A DNA stretch of 64,000 nt from Megaustenia siamemsis (GCA_032433765.1 JAVIAB010000159.1:1178001-1242000), one strand, 5' to 3'; counted from the first letter of the stretch, positions 31,871 through 43,904 are shown. The notes: generated from the sequence alone by a model not told the origin. Numbers and translations: made by a program.

Positions 31871-32176
31871 CTTCGGGTATGTGTCCAGTGTTATATATGT
31901 CATTGAATAGTTTTGTTATGACTTGTGTTCCGAGCTTTCCTGATGCATTTACCTCTTCAATTGTTATATTGTCGGGACCTGGAGCTTTGCCAGGACAGAT
32001 ACATATTGGAATTAATTAGCAGAAATAGTGGCTAAAATAATGTATTCATTAACACAATAACCCATCTGTTACAGGTTAGATAATAGGACAAGGGGACATA
32101 ACTAGGAGAGAGACAAGGTATGATAAGGAAATCATGAAATAATGACTTAAGAGAGAAAGTTGAATATTAAATAAGA

Positions 32177-35100
32177 CTAGTCCACGTCCTCTCAATCGCT
32201 GCGGAAAGTGCATCCGGGGTCTGATTAATTTCTGTTCTCCGTTGCACTTTTCTGCGTTAGAAGTTAAAATTATGATATACTTATTACATCTGCGCCGCTA
32301 AAGCGAGGTCGTAGGCTGACAACAGTCCCTTTTTGACAAATCAAGTGTTGTGAATGCGACTTTTCACCGTCTGGACTTGATCTGCGCTTTACGTCACATT
32401 GGTGCTGTTCATGACCGTTTTTGGAATTCCTTGTCGCAAGTTTTTTACATGTTACTTATTAATGTGAAATGCTTCGTCAGCCGCAGTTTTATCCTTTTAG
32501 AGACTTTGCACCGTGTTTTGCTCGTCGTAGGCTGCATTCACTAGAGTAATCAAGAATCTGAAGGGCGCGTCATTGCTGTGCTTGCGACATTGTTATGTGT
32601 GCTACGTCATCGTAATGGCCCATCATAAATCCCTAGTGAAAAGTGTTCCTTGTTGCAGTTTCCTCACATTCCCAGTCCATGGAGGACTACTTGGTCTCGA
32701 GACAAGACGCCGGCCTCAGGACAGAGAGGTTGTAGGTTCAAATCTCGGCTACACCAGTTGGGATTTTTATTGATGATTTCTCTTTGCGGCAACCACCCCT
32801 GGTCTCAGCAGCGAGACCCGGCTTGAAACGTCAGTTACTCATCGACGGAAAAAAAAAAACAAAAAAAATATGAGTACCTCTGAAGTCGGAGTTATCTGCC
32901 TGTGCGGCGAGGGACCCCTTTGCACACGGTTGCCAGGGAAAAATGGATTAACACGCAAAATTCAGTTCCTAGTCTCTAGGGACTTCGTCAGAGTTGAAAG
33001 TGGCGAACGCAACAACAAGATGGAAGATGCATCACAGAAATACAAAGCAGTATAGCTCTGCCAAAATAGCATTTCAGAATGAAATTCTTACCTATATGGA
33101 AGTGAATCATGGACAGTAAACAAAGAAATGATAAGACGATTAGAGGCCACACAGATGGGATTTCTCAGAAAAATGTTGAAAGTAAAATGTAGAAACATGG
33201 ACAACAAATAGAAAATTACAATTGTGTGATGATGTATTTCTTTATTCTAGACATGTGTAGACACATGAACACAAATAGAAAATTAAAATTGTGTGATGAT
33301 GTATTTCTTTATTCTAGACATGTGTAGACACATGAACACAAATAGAAAATTAAAATTGTGTGATGATGTATTTCTTTATTCTAGACGTGTAGACACATGA
33401 ACACAAATAGAAGGGCACAAAAACAGACGTGTTGAAACATTGCCACAAAAGTTGAAAGATAACAAATAATCAAACAAAACATTGTAATGTTACTTGTTTC
33501 ACAACTTATTGGCTGACATGTTAGATATTGCAATTTTCAATCTACAACACATCATATCAGTTCTGTTATTGATTGTTTGCCATGCCATGACTCCAGGCAT
33601 CAAATCAGTTCTGTTATTGATTGTTTGCCATGCCATGACTCCAAACTATCTAGTATTTTCCCTCATCGTCCATGATTTCTCTTTCCTCGTATTTTGCCAG
33701 TTGTAACCAAGTATTCTCTCTGAGATTTTCCTCATTGGTCTTTTTAACTGTCCAGGGAACTTTCAACATTCTTCTGAGAAATCCCATCTCTGTGGCCTCT
33801 AATCACCTTTTCATTTGTTTGTCTATTGTCCATCATTTGCTTCCATAGGTCATAATCTGTTCTATATAGCACCGATGAACTCTTTTTCTCACTTCTGTTG
33901 ACATAGGTTTATTGCATAAGAAATTTTTCATTTTCTGAAATGCTATTTTGGACTAAGCTATTCTGTTTTTTTTATTTCTGTGGTACATCTATCTGATGTT
34001 ATTATTGTACTCAAGTATTTCAAAAGTTGTTTCAGATTTGTCCTGTTTATTTTTATGCTGCATGATGGTGATGATTGTTTCTTCGATATAACCATTACTT
34101 CTGTTTTCTTACTATTCAGAATGAGACCTTTCTTGCTGCATTCTTTTACTATTATGTCTATAATTTTTTGTAGTTCATTATCTGACTTTGCTATTAAGAC
34201 TGTGTCATCCGTATATAACAAATTATTTATGTTGTGACCGTTGACTTCAATTCCTTTTTTGTCTATTATTGACCTCATAATATTTTCGCTGTAAAGTGAA
34301 CACAAATCCGGTGACAGAACACAGCCTTGTCTAACTTATTGTTTTATATATTTGGATTGTCCTGTTTGGTTGTTAATTCGTATAGCTGCTGTTTGTTGCA
34401 AGTACTGTTTTTTTAATAATTCGCAGAACCTTGCCATCAATGTTTAATTTCTTCAGCACATTTATTATCTCCAGATGCTTTACTTTGTCAAATGCTTTTA
34501 TGTAGTCTATAAAGCACAAACTCTTTCTATCAATGTTATTAAAATGTAAATGACCAGAAGTCCCGAATTTCTAACTGTCCCAAACTTGTCCCTATTTACA
34601 TAGACATAGACAATTATGATTTCAACTATAGTTAGTTTGTAATTGTTGCAACAAATGGCATCAAAACGTAAATGCAGTTTCAATCAAGATTTACAAAAGG
34701 ACAACCCCTTTCTAAAATATTCTACACCAGACTTCAATGTAAGATGCAGTATATGTGCCTCTGGGTTTTCGATTAACCATAGTGGACATGGTGATATTAA
34801 GAGTCACATAAATAGTGTGAAACATAAGAGAGCCGTTGCTACAGCTGCGTCAAGCTCGCCGTTAACATTTTTTCTAGTTGAACAGATTGGTGACAAAGAA
34901 GAACAATTAGCTGCTACAGAAGGTACATCTGCCTATCATACAGTGATACACAATCATACAGTGATACACAATCAGACATTTAGAGCTATGGACTATTGGT
35001 GACAAAGAAGAACAATTAGCTACTACAGAAGGTACATCTGCCTATCATACAGTGATACACAATCATACAGTGATACACAATCATACAGTGATACACAATC

Positions 35101-36469
35101 ATACATTTAGATCTATGGACTGCACATCAAAATTACTTCAGGTTACTTTAGAACCAAAATTTGCTTGTGCATATAAGAAAAGAGGCCATTATTGGAAATA
35201 TGTTCACACCCCATTTTCAAAAAGAGTTGAGATGTGATCTAGAAAACTGAACATTTATTTCCATTCTAAGAGATGCTTCCAACCACAAGGAAAGCATCTG
35301 ATATTGTTAGTAGTTTTATTAATGATTGTCTAAAGGAAAACAATTTAGAAAGAAATGTAGTTGCATTTTGTGCAGACAACACAAATTCTAATTTTGGGGG
35401 CGCTGAAAGGAAAGGACGATGTTTTCATAAAGCTGAAAGAAAATATTGGACATGGTTTGATAGGTGTTGGTTGTACATGCCATATTTTCCACAACACTGT
35501 TACAGCAGCTACAGATGTATGACCTATTGATGTTGAGATGGTTAATGCTAAAATGTATCTGCACTTCAAATCATACACAGTTAGAGTTGAAAGTCTCAGG
35601 GAGTTTTGCCAGTTTGTGGACACAGACTTCCAAATGATAATATGTTATGTATAGACAAGGTATTTTAGAGGCAGTAATCTCTGCAATATGTGCCATTTTG
35701 ACACGCAAAGTTTCTGTTTTTGAGATTGTGGTTCTGCCCTATGTGCCGTCTTCGGCTCGAAAGGACAATAGAGATAGAGACAAGGTGGCTTGCACAGCTG
35801 CCTGCAGTTGAAAAGGTTCTTCACATGTTCCTGACTTTAGAATCATATTTCCAGTCTCATGAAAGATGCCCAGTCTTTAGACATACATTCTTTGAAAACC
35901 TCCTGTCTGAAGCATCCTCTTTCCATGGAGCAGTGCAGACAGAAAGTAGAGGGACAGGTGGCCTCTGTTTTTGGAGTAAATGACAACATCAATGGTTTGA
36001 GAACTATCTTGGGAGTCCAAACTGGAAGATGGTTTCTTGCCATCAAGAGTTCAGCTATTCTTGACAAGCTGGAAATGGAAGGATGATGTGAACAAGTTTA
36101 AAGCCAGTGTTTCTTCATTCTATGAAACAGTTTTAAGTTATTTGACGAAATGGGCTGCAAATATCTTCGGGTATGTGTCCAGTGTTATATATGTCATTGA
36201 ATAGTTTTGTTATGACTTGTGTTCCGAGCTTTCCTGATGCATTTACCTCTTCAATTGTTATATTGTCGGGACCTGGAGCTTTGCCAGGACAGATACATAT
36301 TGGAATTAATTAGCAGAAATAGTGGCTAAAATAATGTATTCATTAACACAATAACCATCTGTTACAGGTTAGATAATAGGACAAGGGGACATAACTAGGA
36401 GAGAGACAAGGTATGATAAGGAAATCATGAAATAATGACTTAAGAGAGAAAGTTGAATATTAAATAAGA
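32177..36469 (+). repeat. 4.3-kb tandem unit 2 of 3
   Basis: Length 4293 bp. Differs from unit 1 by scattered single-base and homopolymer changes (for example aaattatg for aaatgatg near 32268). It carries the same internal 92-bp partial duplication in the hAT part as unit 1. Contains the SINE at about 32665-33030, the LINE at 33720-34535 (minus) and the hAT pseudogene at 34641-36165. Confidence 0.95.
34641..36165 (+). pseudogene. Decayed hAT-family transposase, unit 2
   Basis: Same content as unit 1. Here the first frame runs 119 codons because the run of T near 34870 is one base shorter, so the BED finger is followed in frame by LVEQIGDKEEQLAATEGTSA and the VIHN repeat. The later part is broken by the 92-bp internal duplication and the 116-bp insertion. 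Confidence 0.8.
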
Positions 36470-39400
36470 CTAGTCCACGTCCTCTCAATCGCTGCGGAAA
36501 GTGCATCCGGGGTCTGATTAATTTCTGTTCTCCGTTGCACTTTTCTGCGTTAGAAGTTAAAATTATGATATACTTATTACATCTGCGCCGCTAAAGCGAG
36601 GTCGTAGGCTGACAACAGTCCCTTTTTGACAAATCAAGTGTTGTGAATGCGACTTTTCACCGTCTGGACTTGATCTGCGCTTTACGTCACATTGGTGCTG
36701 TTCATGACCGTTTTTGGAATTCCTTGTCGCAAGTTTTTTACATGTTACTTATTAATGTGAAATGCTTCGTCAGCCGCAGTTTTATCCTTTTAGAGACTTT
36801 GCACCGTGTTTTGCTCGTCGTAGGCTGCATTCACTAGAGTAATCAAGAATCTGAAGGGCGCGTCATTGCTGTGCTTGCGACATTGTTATGTGTGCTACGT
36901 CATCGTAATGGCCCATCATAAATCCCTAGTGAAAAGTGTTCCTTGTTGCAGTTTCCTCACATTCCCAGTCCATGGAGGACTACTTGGTCTCGAGACAAGA
37001 CGCCGGCCTCAGGACAGAGAGGTTGTAGGTTCAAATCTCGGCTACACCAGTTGGGATTTTTATTGATGATTTCTCTTTGCGGCAACCACCCCTGGTCTCA
37101 GCAGCGAGACCCGCTTGAAACGTCAGTTACTCATCGACGGAAAAAAAAAACAAAAAAAATATGAGTACCTCTGAAGTCGGAGTTATCTGCCTGTGCGGCG
37201 AGGGACCCCTTTGCACACGGTTGCCAGGGAAAAATGGATTAACACGCAAAATTCAGTTCCTAGTCTCTAGGGACTTCGTCAGAGTTGAAAGTGGCGAACG
37301 CAACAACAAGATGGAAGATGCATCACAGAAATACAAAGCAGTATAGCTCTGCCAAAATAGCATTTCAGAATGAAATTCTTACCTATATGGAAGTGAATCA
37401 TGGACAGTAAACAAAGAAATGATAAGACGATTAGAGGCCACACAGATGGGATTTCTCAGAAAAATGTTGAAAGTAAAAATGTAGAAACATGGACAACAAA
37501 TAGAAAATTACAATTGTGTGATGATGTATTTCTTTATTCTAGACATGTGTAGACACATGAACACAAATAGAAAATTAAAATTGTGTGATGATGTATTTCT
37601 TTATTCTAGACATGTGTAGACACATGAACACAAATAGAAAATTAAAATTGTGTGATGATGTATTTCTTTATTCTAGACGTGTAGACACATGAACACAAAT
37701 AGAAGGGCACAAAAACAGACGTGTTGAAACATTGCCACAAAGTTGAAAGATAACAAATAATCAAACAAAACATTGTAATGTTACTTGTTTCACAACTTAT
37801 TGGCTGACATGTTAGATATTGCAATTTTCAATCTACAACACATCATATCAGTTCTGTTATTGATTGTTTGCCATGCCATGACTCCAGGCATCAATCAGTT
37901 CTGTTATTGATTGTTTGCCATGCCATGACTCCAAACTATCTAGTATTTTCCCTCATCGTCCATGATTTCTCTTTCCTCGTATTTTGCCAGTTGTAACCAA
38001 GTATTCTCTCTGAGATTTTCCTCATTGGTCTTTTTAACTGTCCAGGGAACTTTCAACATTCTTCTGAGAATCCCATCTCTGTGGCCTCTAATCACCTTTT
38101 CATTTGTTTGTCTATTGTCCATCATTTGCTTCCATAGGTCATAATCTGTTCTATATAGCACCGATGAACTCTTTTTTCTCACTTCTGTTGACATAGGTTT
38201 ATTGCATAAGAAATTTTTCATTTTCTGAAATGCTATTTTGGACTAAGCTATTCTGTTTTTTTTTATTTCTGTGGTACATCTATCTGATGTTATTATTGTA
38301 CTCAAGTATTTCAAAAGTTGTTTCAGATTTGTCCTGTTTATTTTTATGCTGCATGATGGTGATGATTGTTTCTTCGATATAACCATTACTTCTGTTTTCT
38401 TACTATTCAGAATGAGACCTTTCTTGCTGCATTCTTTTACTATTATGTCTATAATTTTTTGTAGTTCATTATCTGACTTTGCTATTAAGACTGTGTCATC
38501 CGTATATAACAAATTATTTATGTTGTGACCGTTGACTTCAATTCCTTTTTTGTCTATTATTGACCTCATAATATTTTCGCTGTAAAGTGAACACAAATCC
38601 GGTGACAGAACACAGCCTTGTCTAACTTATTGTTTTATATATTGGATTGTCCTGTTTGGTTGTTAATTCGTATAGCTGCTGTTTGTTGCAAGTACTGTTT
38701 TTTTAATAATTCGCAGAACCTTGCCATCAATGTTTAATTTCTTCAGCACATTTATTATCTCCAGATGCTTTACTTTGTCAAATGCTTTTATGTAGTCTAT
38801 AAAGCACAAACTCTTTCTATCAATGTTATTAAAATGTAAATGACCAGAAGTCCCGAATTTCTAACTGTCCCAAACTTGTCCCTATTTACATAGACATAGA
38901 CAATTATGATTTCAACTATAGTTAGTTTGTAATTGTTGCAACAAATGGCATCAAAACGTAAATGCAGTTTCAATCAAGATTTACAAAAGGACAACCCCTT
39001 TCTAAAATATTCTACACCAGACTTCAATGTAAGATGCAGTATATGTGCCTCTGGGTTTTCGATTAACCATAGTGGACATGGTGATATTAAGAGTCACATA
39101 AATATTGTGAAACATAAGAGAGTCGTTGCTACAGCTGCATCAAGCTCGTCGTTAACATTTTTTCTAGTTGAACAGATTGGTGACAAAGAAGAACAATTAG
39201 CTGCTACAGAAGGTACATCTGCCTATCATACAGTGATACACAATCATACAGTGATACACAATCATACAGTGATACACAATCATACAGTGATACACAATCA
39301 TACATTTAGATCTATGGACTGCACATCAAAATTACTTCAGGTTACTTTAGAACCAAAATTTGCTTGTGCATATAAGAAAAGAGGCCATTATTGGAAATAT

Positions 39401-40670
39401 GTTCACACCCCATTTTCAAAAAGAGTTGAGATGTGATCTAGAAAACTGAACATTTATTTCCATTCTAAGAGATGCTTCCAACCACAAGGAAAGCATCTGA
39501 TATTGTTAGTAGTTTTATTAATGATTGTCTAAAGGAAAACAATTTAGAAAGAAATGTAGTTGCATTTTGTGCAGACAACACACATTCTAATTTTGGGGGC
39601 GCTGAAAGGAAAGGACGATGTTTTCATAAAGCTGAAAGAAAATATTGGACATGGTTTGATAGGTGTTGGTTGTACATGCCATATTTTCCACAACACTGTT
39701 ACAGCAGCTACAGATGTATGACCTATTGATGTTGAGATGGTTAATGCTAAAATGTATCTGCACTTCAAATCATACACAGTTAGAGTTGAAAGTCTCAGGG
39801 AGTTTTGCCAGTTTGTGGACACAGACTTCCAAATGATAATATGTTATGTATAGACAAGGTATTTTAGAGGCAGTAATCTCTGCAATATGTGCCATTTTGA
39901 CACGCAAAGTTTCTGTTTTTGAGATTGTGGTTCTGCCCTATGTGCCGTCTTCGGCTCGAAAGGACAATAGAGATAGAGACAAGGTGGCTTGCACAGCTGC
40001 CTGCAGTTGAAAAGGTTCTTCACATGTTCCTGACTTTAGAATCATATTTCCAGTCTCATGAAAGATGCCCAGTCTTTAGACATACATTCTTTGAAAACCT
40101 CCTGTCTGAAGCATCCTCTTTCCATGGAGCAGTGCAGACAGAAAGTAGAGGGACAGGTGGCCTCTGTTTTTGGAGTAAATGACAACATCAATGGTTTGAG
40201 AACTATCTTGGGAGTCCAAACTGGAAGATGGTTTCTTGCCATCAAGAGTTCAGCTATTCTTGACAAGCTGGAAATGGAAGGATGATGTGAACAAGTTTAA
40301 AGCCAGTGTTTCTTCATTCTATGAAACAGTTTTAAGTTATTTGACGAAATGGGCTGCAAATATCTTCGGGTATGTGTCCAGTGTTATATATGTCATTGAA
40401 TAGTTTTGTTATGACTTGTGTTCCGAGCTTTCCTGATGCATTTACCTCTTCAATTGTTATATTGTCGGGACCTGGAGCTTTGCCAGGACAGATACATATT
40501 GGAATTAATTAGCAGAAATAGTGGCTAAAATAATGTATTCATTAACACAATAACCCATCTGTTACAGGTTAGATAATAGGACAAGGGGACATAACTAGGA
40601 GAGAGACAAGGTATGATAAGGAAATCATGAAATAATGACTTAAGAGAGAAAGTTGAATATTAAATAAGAC
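36470..40670 (+). repeat. 4.3-kb tandem unit 3 of 3
   Basis: Length 4201 bp, shorter mainly because it lacks the 92-bp internal duplication near 39240. Ends taaataagac and joins unique DNA (atgaatcagc). Contains the SINE at about 36955-37320, the LINE at 38025-38825 (minus) and the hAT pseudogene at 38931-40360. A 1-bp SINE-head deletion (gacccgcttg) and other small indels separate it from units 1 and 2. Confidence 0.95.
38931..40360 (+). pseudogene. Decayed hAT-family transposase, unit 3 (most intact 5' part)
   Basis: The first frame runs 167 codons (38933-39436). It holds the BED-like finger (VRCSICASGFSINHSGHGDI), four VIHNHT repeats, then LLQVTLEPKFACAYKKRGHY and FSKRVEM. Unit 3 differs from the others at several codons (INIVKHKRVVAT against INSVKHKRAVAT) and lacks the 92-bp duplication. 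It represents the ancestral arrangement. Still disrupted downstream. Confidence 0.8.
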
Positions 40671-40799
40671 ATGAATCAGCATGAGATTTTGGAATGGAGA
40701 GAGTTAACGAGGATAACAACTGAGAGACAAATAGCTGATTTGAGATGGGATAGTGAGCTGTATTAGGTCTATGTTTTATTAACAAAAGTGTTTTTACAA

Positions 40800-41100
40800 T
40801 AGTCAAACCTTTGATCAACGAAAAACTTAGACTTGTCAAATCAAGCGTATTATCAACCCTTACATATGCATGTGAGAGTTGGAAAACAACAAGAGACATA
40901 GAAACAAAGTTGAACGCATTCGAAAATAAATGTCTAAGGAAAATACTTGGTATAGCATGGAATGAGTTCAAAACAAATGAGGAAATTGGAGAAATCGCCA
41001 ATCAACCACTAATATCTTCAGTAATCAAGAAAAGATGATGGTCATATGTTGGACATGTGATGAGAAGAGATAATAACTGAATAACCAAGCAAGACCTCAT
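40800..41100 (+). mobile_element. F3 LINE fragment beside the zinc-finger exon
   Basis: Plus strand: KLRLVKSSVLSTLTYACESW, KTTRDIETKLNAFENKCLRK, ILGIAWNEFKTNEEIGEIAN, then after a stop WSYVGHVMRRDNN. Very similar to the copy at 14195-15085. Both ends are truncated: no FADD and no 3' tail. About 130 bp separate it from the finger-exon stop codon on the other strand. The spacer at 40671-40799 has no gene. Confidence 0.85.
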
Positions 41101-41180
41101 TTGTGATGTATGAGATTGTTATGTTGAATTAAAACTGCACTTCACAAATCACATTTATAAGACTTTTCTCATGTTTGTGT

Positions 41181-41186
41181 TTTATT
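41181..41186 (-). terminator. Candidate polyadenylation signal AATAAA
   Basis: AATAAA on the minus strand about 40 bases after the zinc-finger stop codon, inside sequence that still resembles a decayed finger. Plausible but not proven. Confidence 0.4.
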
Positions 41187-41225
41187 CTGTATTATTTAAT
41201 GGCCGCCGTTAGTAAAATTTATACT

Positions 41226-42263
41226 TCACACATCACATTTGTAAGGTTTCTCTCCTGTATGTTTTCTCTTGTGCTTTATTAGATGGTCACTGCGAGGAAA
41301 ACTAACACCACACCCATCACATTTGTAAGGCATCTCTCCTGTATGTTTTCTCTTGTGATATGTTAGACTGTCACTGCGAGTAAAGCTTACACGACACACA
41401 TCACATTTGTAAGGCATCTCTCCTGTATGTTTTCTCTTGTGTATCATCAGATGGGAACTTTGAGTAAAACTAACACCACACACATCACATATGTAAGGCT
41501 TCTCTCCTGTATGTTTTCTCTTGTGCTTTGTTAGACTGTCACTGCGAGTAAAGCTTACACGACACACATCACATTTGTAAGGCATCTCTCCTGTATGTTT
41601 TCTCTTGTGTATCATCAGATGGGAACTTTGAGTAAAACTAACACCACACACATCACATTTGTAAGGTTTCTCTCCTGTATGTTTTCTCTTGTGTATCATC
41701 AGATCGTTGCTTCGAGTAAAACTAAAACCACACACATCACATATGTAAGGCTTCTCTCCTGTATGTTTTCTCTTGTGCTCTGTTAGACTGTCACTGCGAG
41801 TAAAACTTACACCACATACATCACATTTGTATGGCTTCTCTCCTGTATGTTTTCTCTTGTGTTTTATTAGATGGTCACTGCGAGGAAAGCTAACACCACA
41901 CACATCACATTTGTAAGGCTTGGCTCCTGTATGTTTTCTCTTGTGTTTTATCAGATTGTGACTTTGAGTAAAACTAAAACCACATACATCACATTTGTAA
42001 GGCTTCTCTCCTGTATGTTTTCTCTTGTGCTCTGTTAGACTGTCACTGCGAGTAAAACTAACACCACAGACATCACATTTGTAAGGCTTCTCTCCTGTAT
42101 GTTTTCTCTTGCATGTTCTCAGTTCTGTACCTTGATAATCATCACAACGAGTCAAATAAACTTGACACTGAAACACCTTCTCTTTCCCTATCACTTGTCT
42201 AGGATTACTGTTATTGACCACCTGGAGATTAGTATCTTGACTGCAGTCATCACCTTGACCTGC
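41226..42263 (-). CDS. Terminal exon of SET-less PRDM9-like protein: ten C2H2 zinc fingers
   Basis: Minus-strand exon of 345 codons plus stop. The acceptor is ctctgcttcttctcag just before 42263, and phase 0 matches the upstream 77-bp exon. A linker (AGQGDDCSQDTNLQVVNN) and a degenerate finger (FQCQVYLTRCDDY, LRTCKRKH; second Cys and first His lost) precede ten complete 28-residue fingers. These are of the form YKCDVCGVSFTRSDSLTEHK with TGEKP linkers. Contact residues (-1,2,3,6) are RDSE, QHNK, RDHK, RDSE, RNDI, QSHI, RDSK, QSHI, RDSY and RDHK. Fingers 6-7 and 8-9 are an almost identical 168-bp duplicate. The eleventh finger ends at YKCDV, where the Cys codon TGT is TGA, and a decayed finger follows (41172-41120). 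Expected role is sequence-specific DNA binding in the nucleus. The open frame upstream of 42263 is intronic. Confidence 0.9.
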   Translation of the reverse strand, partial: AGQGDDCSQDTNLQVVNNSNPRQVIGKEKVFQCQVYLTRCDDYQGTELRTCKRKHTGEKPYKCDVCGVSFTRSDSLTEHKRKHTGEKPYKCDVCGFSFTQSHNLIKHKRKHTGAKPYKCDVCGVSFPRSDHLIKHKRKHTGEKPYKCDVCGVSFTRSDSLTEHKRKHTGEKPYICDVCGFSFTRSNDLMIHKRKHTGEKPYKCDVCGVSFTQSSHLMIHKRKHTGEMPYKCDVCRVSFTRSDSLTKHKRKHTGEKPYICDVCGVSFTQSSHLMIHKRKHTGEMPYKCDVCRVSFTRSDSLTYHKRKHTGEMPYKCDGCGVSFPRSDHLIKHKRKHTGEKPYKCDV

Positions 42264-42514
42264 CTGAGAAGAAGCAGAGATTAAAATATAAAAATAAATC
42301 ATCAATTTAAATGTTGAAGTGGGATGTAACTCTTATAGTCTAAAATATTGTCTTTGTTTATTTGGAAGCTTTGAATTGTGGGAATAAAACTATAACATTT
42401 GTATGTGGCAATCTAAATGAGTGACTGACCCTGTTGTGTGTGCAAATAGTAACATCAATATCTTAATATCAATAGGTGACTTCAAGTGTTGTTAGCTGTA
42501 ATTGTGTACTTTAC
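42264..42514 (-). other. Short intron between knuckle and finger exons
   Basis: 251 bp with GTAAAG donor and TTCTCAG acceptor, phase 0. Not duplicated elsewhere in the window. Confidence 0.7.
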
Positions 42515-42591
42515 CTCAGCATTATCCATATAGACAAAAGGTCCATGCTCAGGGCAACTTCCTTCAAATTTCTGCTGACATTTCTCACAAT
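42515..42591 (-). CDS. Exon encoding the PRDM9-type zinc knuckle
   Basis: A 77-bp exon with acceptor tttctttgttcag before 42591 and donor GTAAAG from 42514. It starts with two bases (AT). Joined to the T that ends the 45093-45204 exon it makes TAT (Tyr), followed by CEKCQQKFEGSCPEHGPF and VYMDNAE. C-x2-C-x7-C-x2-H-G-P is the arrangement of the zinc knuckle immediately before the PR/SET domain in PRDM9-type proteins. The exon ends in phase 0 and joins the finger exon. No PR/SET sequence was found between them or elsewhere in the window. The exact phase fit on both sides is strong support that this is a real exon. Confidence 0.8.
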
Positions 42592-42766
42592 CTGAACAAA
42601 GAAATGGATTATCAATGCAGTGGTTTTAACATACAGACTGACAAAGATGGCAGCGTGAAATGAGATACAAAGTGTGAAATAACTGTCAACATTAACTGAC
42701 ATAATAAAAAGCATGTGAGAGTGGGTCCTACTCACTGGCATAAAGGAACTGCTCACACCACGTGTG
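42592..42766. other. Intron edge before the minisatellite
   Basis: Unique DNA between the knuckle-exon acceptor and the 33-bp array. Its left-copy counterpart would be just before position 1. Confidence 0.5.
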
Positions 42767-43900
42767 GAGGCTCACAACATTCCCAAGACACCATTTGTGG
42801 AGGCTCACAACATTCTCAAGAAACAACTTGAGGCTCAGAACATTCTAAAGACACCACTTGTGGAGGCTCATAATGTTCTCATGACACCTCTTGTGGAGGC
42901 TCATAGTGTTCTCATGACCCCTATTGTGAAGGCTTGTAGTGTTCTCATGACACCTCTTGTGGAGGCTCAAAGTGTTCTCATGACCCCTCTTGTGAAGGCT
43001 TGTAGTGTTCTCATGACCCCTCTTGTGAAGGCTTGTAGTGTTCTCATGACACCTCTTGTGAAAACTTGTAGTGTTCTCATGACCCCTATTGTGAAGGCTT
43101 GTAGTGTTCTCATGACACCTATTGTGAAGGCTTGTAGTGTTCTCATGACACCTCTTGTGGAGGCTCAAAGTGTTCTCATGACCCCTATTGTGAAGGCTTG
43201 TAGTGTTCTCATGACCCCTATTGTGAAGGCTTGTAGTGTTCTCATGACCCCTCTTGTGAAGGCTCATAATGTTCTCATGACACCTCTTGTGGAGGCTCAA
43301 AGTGTTCTCATGACCCCTCTTGTGAAGGCTTGTAGTGTTCTCATGACCCCTCTTGTGAAGGCTTGTAGTGTTCTCATGACACCTCTTGTGAAGGCTTGTA
43401 GTGTTCTCATGACCCCTCTTGTGAAGGCTTGTAGTGTTCTCATGACACCTCTTGTGAAAACTTGTAGTGTTCTCATGACCCCTCTTGTGAAGGCTTGTAG
43501 TGTTCTCATGACCCCTCTTGTGAAGGCTTGTAGTGTTCTCATGACCTCACTTTGGAGGCTCATAGTGTTCTCATGACCACTCTTGTGAAGGCTCATAATG
43601 TTCTCATGACACCTCTTGTGAAGGCTTGTAGTGTTCTCATGACCACTCTTGTGAAGGCTTGTAGTGTTCTCATGACACCTCTTGTGAAGGCTTGTAGTGT
43701 TCTCATGACCCATCATGTGGAGGCTCATAGTGTTCTCATGACCCCTCTTGTGTATGCTTGTAGTGTTCTCATGACACCTCTTGTGAAGGCTTGTAGTGTT
43801 CTCATGACCCATCATGTGGAGGCTCATAGTGTTCTCATGACCTCACTTTGGAGGCTTGTAGTGTTCTCATAACCCCTCTTGTAGAGACTTGTGGTGTTCC
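42767..43900. repeat. 33-bp minisatellite array, right copy
   Basis: About 34 units, core gttctcatgacccctcttgt then gaaggcttgta. Open on both strands through most of its length because the unit is 33 bp (plus strand SVLMTPLVKAC). It lies in the intron between the 112-bp and 77-bp exons of the zinc-finger gene. Longer than the visible part of the left-copy array. Confidence 0.95.
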
Positions 43901-43904
43901 TAAA

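Larger units (their letters stand above)
27884..32176 (+). repeat. 4.3-kb tandem unit 1 of 3
   Basis: Starts ctagtccacgtcctctcaat and ends taaataaga. Length 4293 bp by junction positions. Order inside: non-coding module (to about 28370), S1 SINE, LINE scrap, three 67-bp repeats, a 46-bp duplicate, F2-like LINE (minus), decayed hAT transposase (plus) with a 116-bp insert, LINE RT scrap (minus). Nearly identical to units 2 and 3. Only unit 1 is preceded by caagatggcggat (27871-27883). Confidence 0.95.

Noticed and set aside
42264..42305. Start codon at 42305 for a single-exon zinc-finger protein
   Set aside because: The first 14 codons lie upstream of a strong acceptor (cttcttctcag) and read as a polypyrimidine tract. 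The phase fit to the knuckle exon is better evidence.
42764..43872. Plus-strand ORFs of 270 and 106 codons in the 33-bp repeat as a repetitive protein gene
   Set aside because: The array is intronic to a minus-strand gene, equally open on both strands, and runs into LINE debris. Kept only as a low-interest test.
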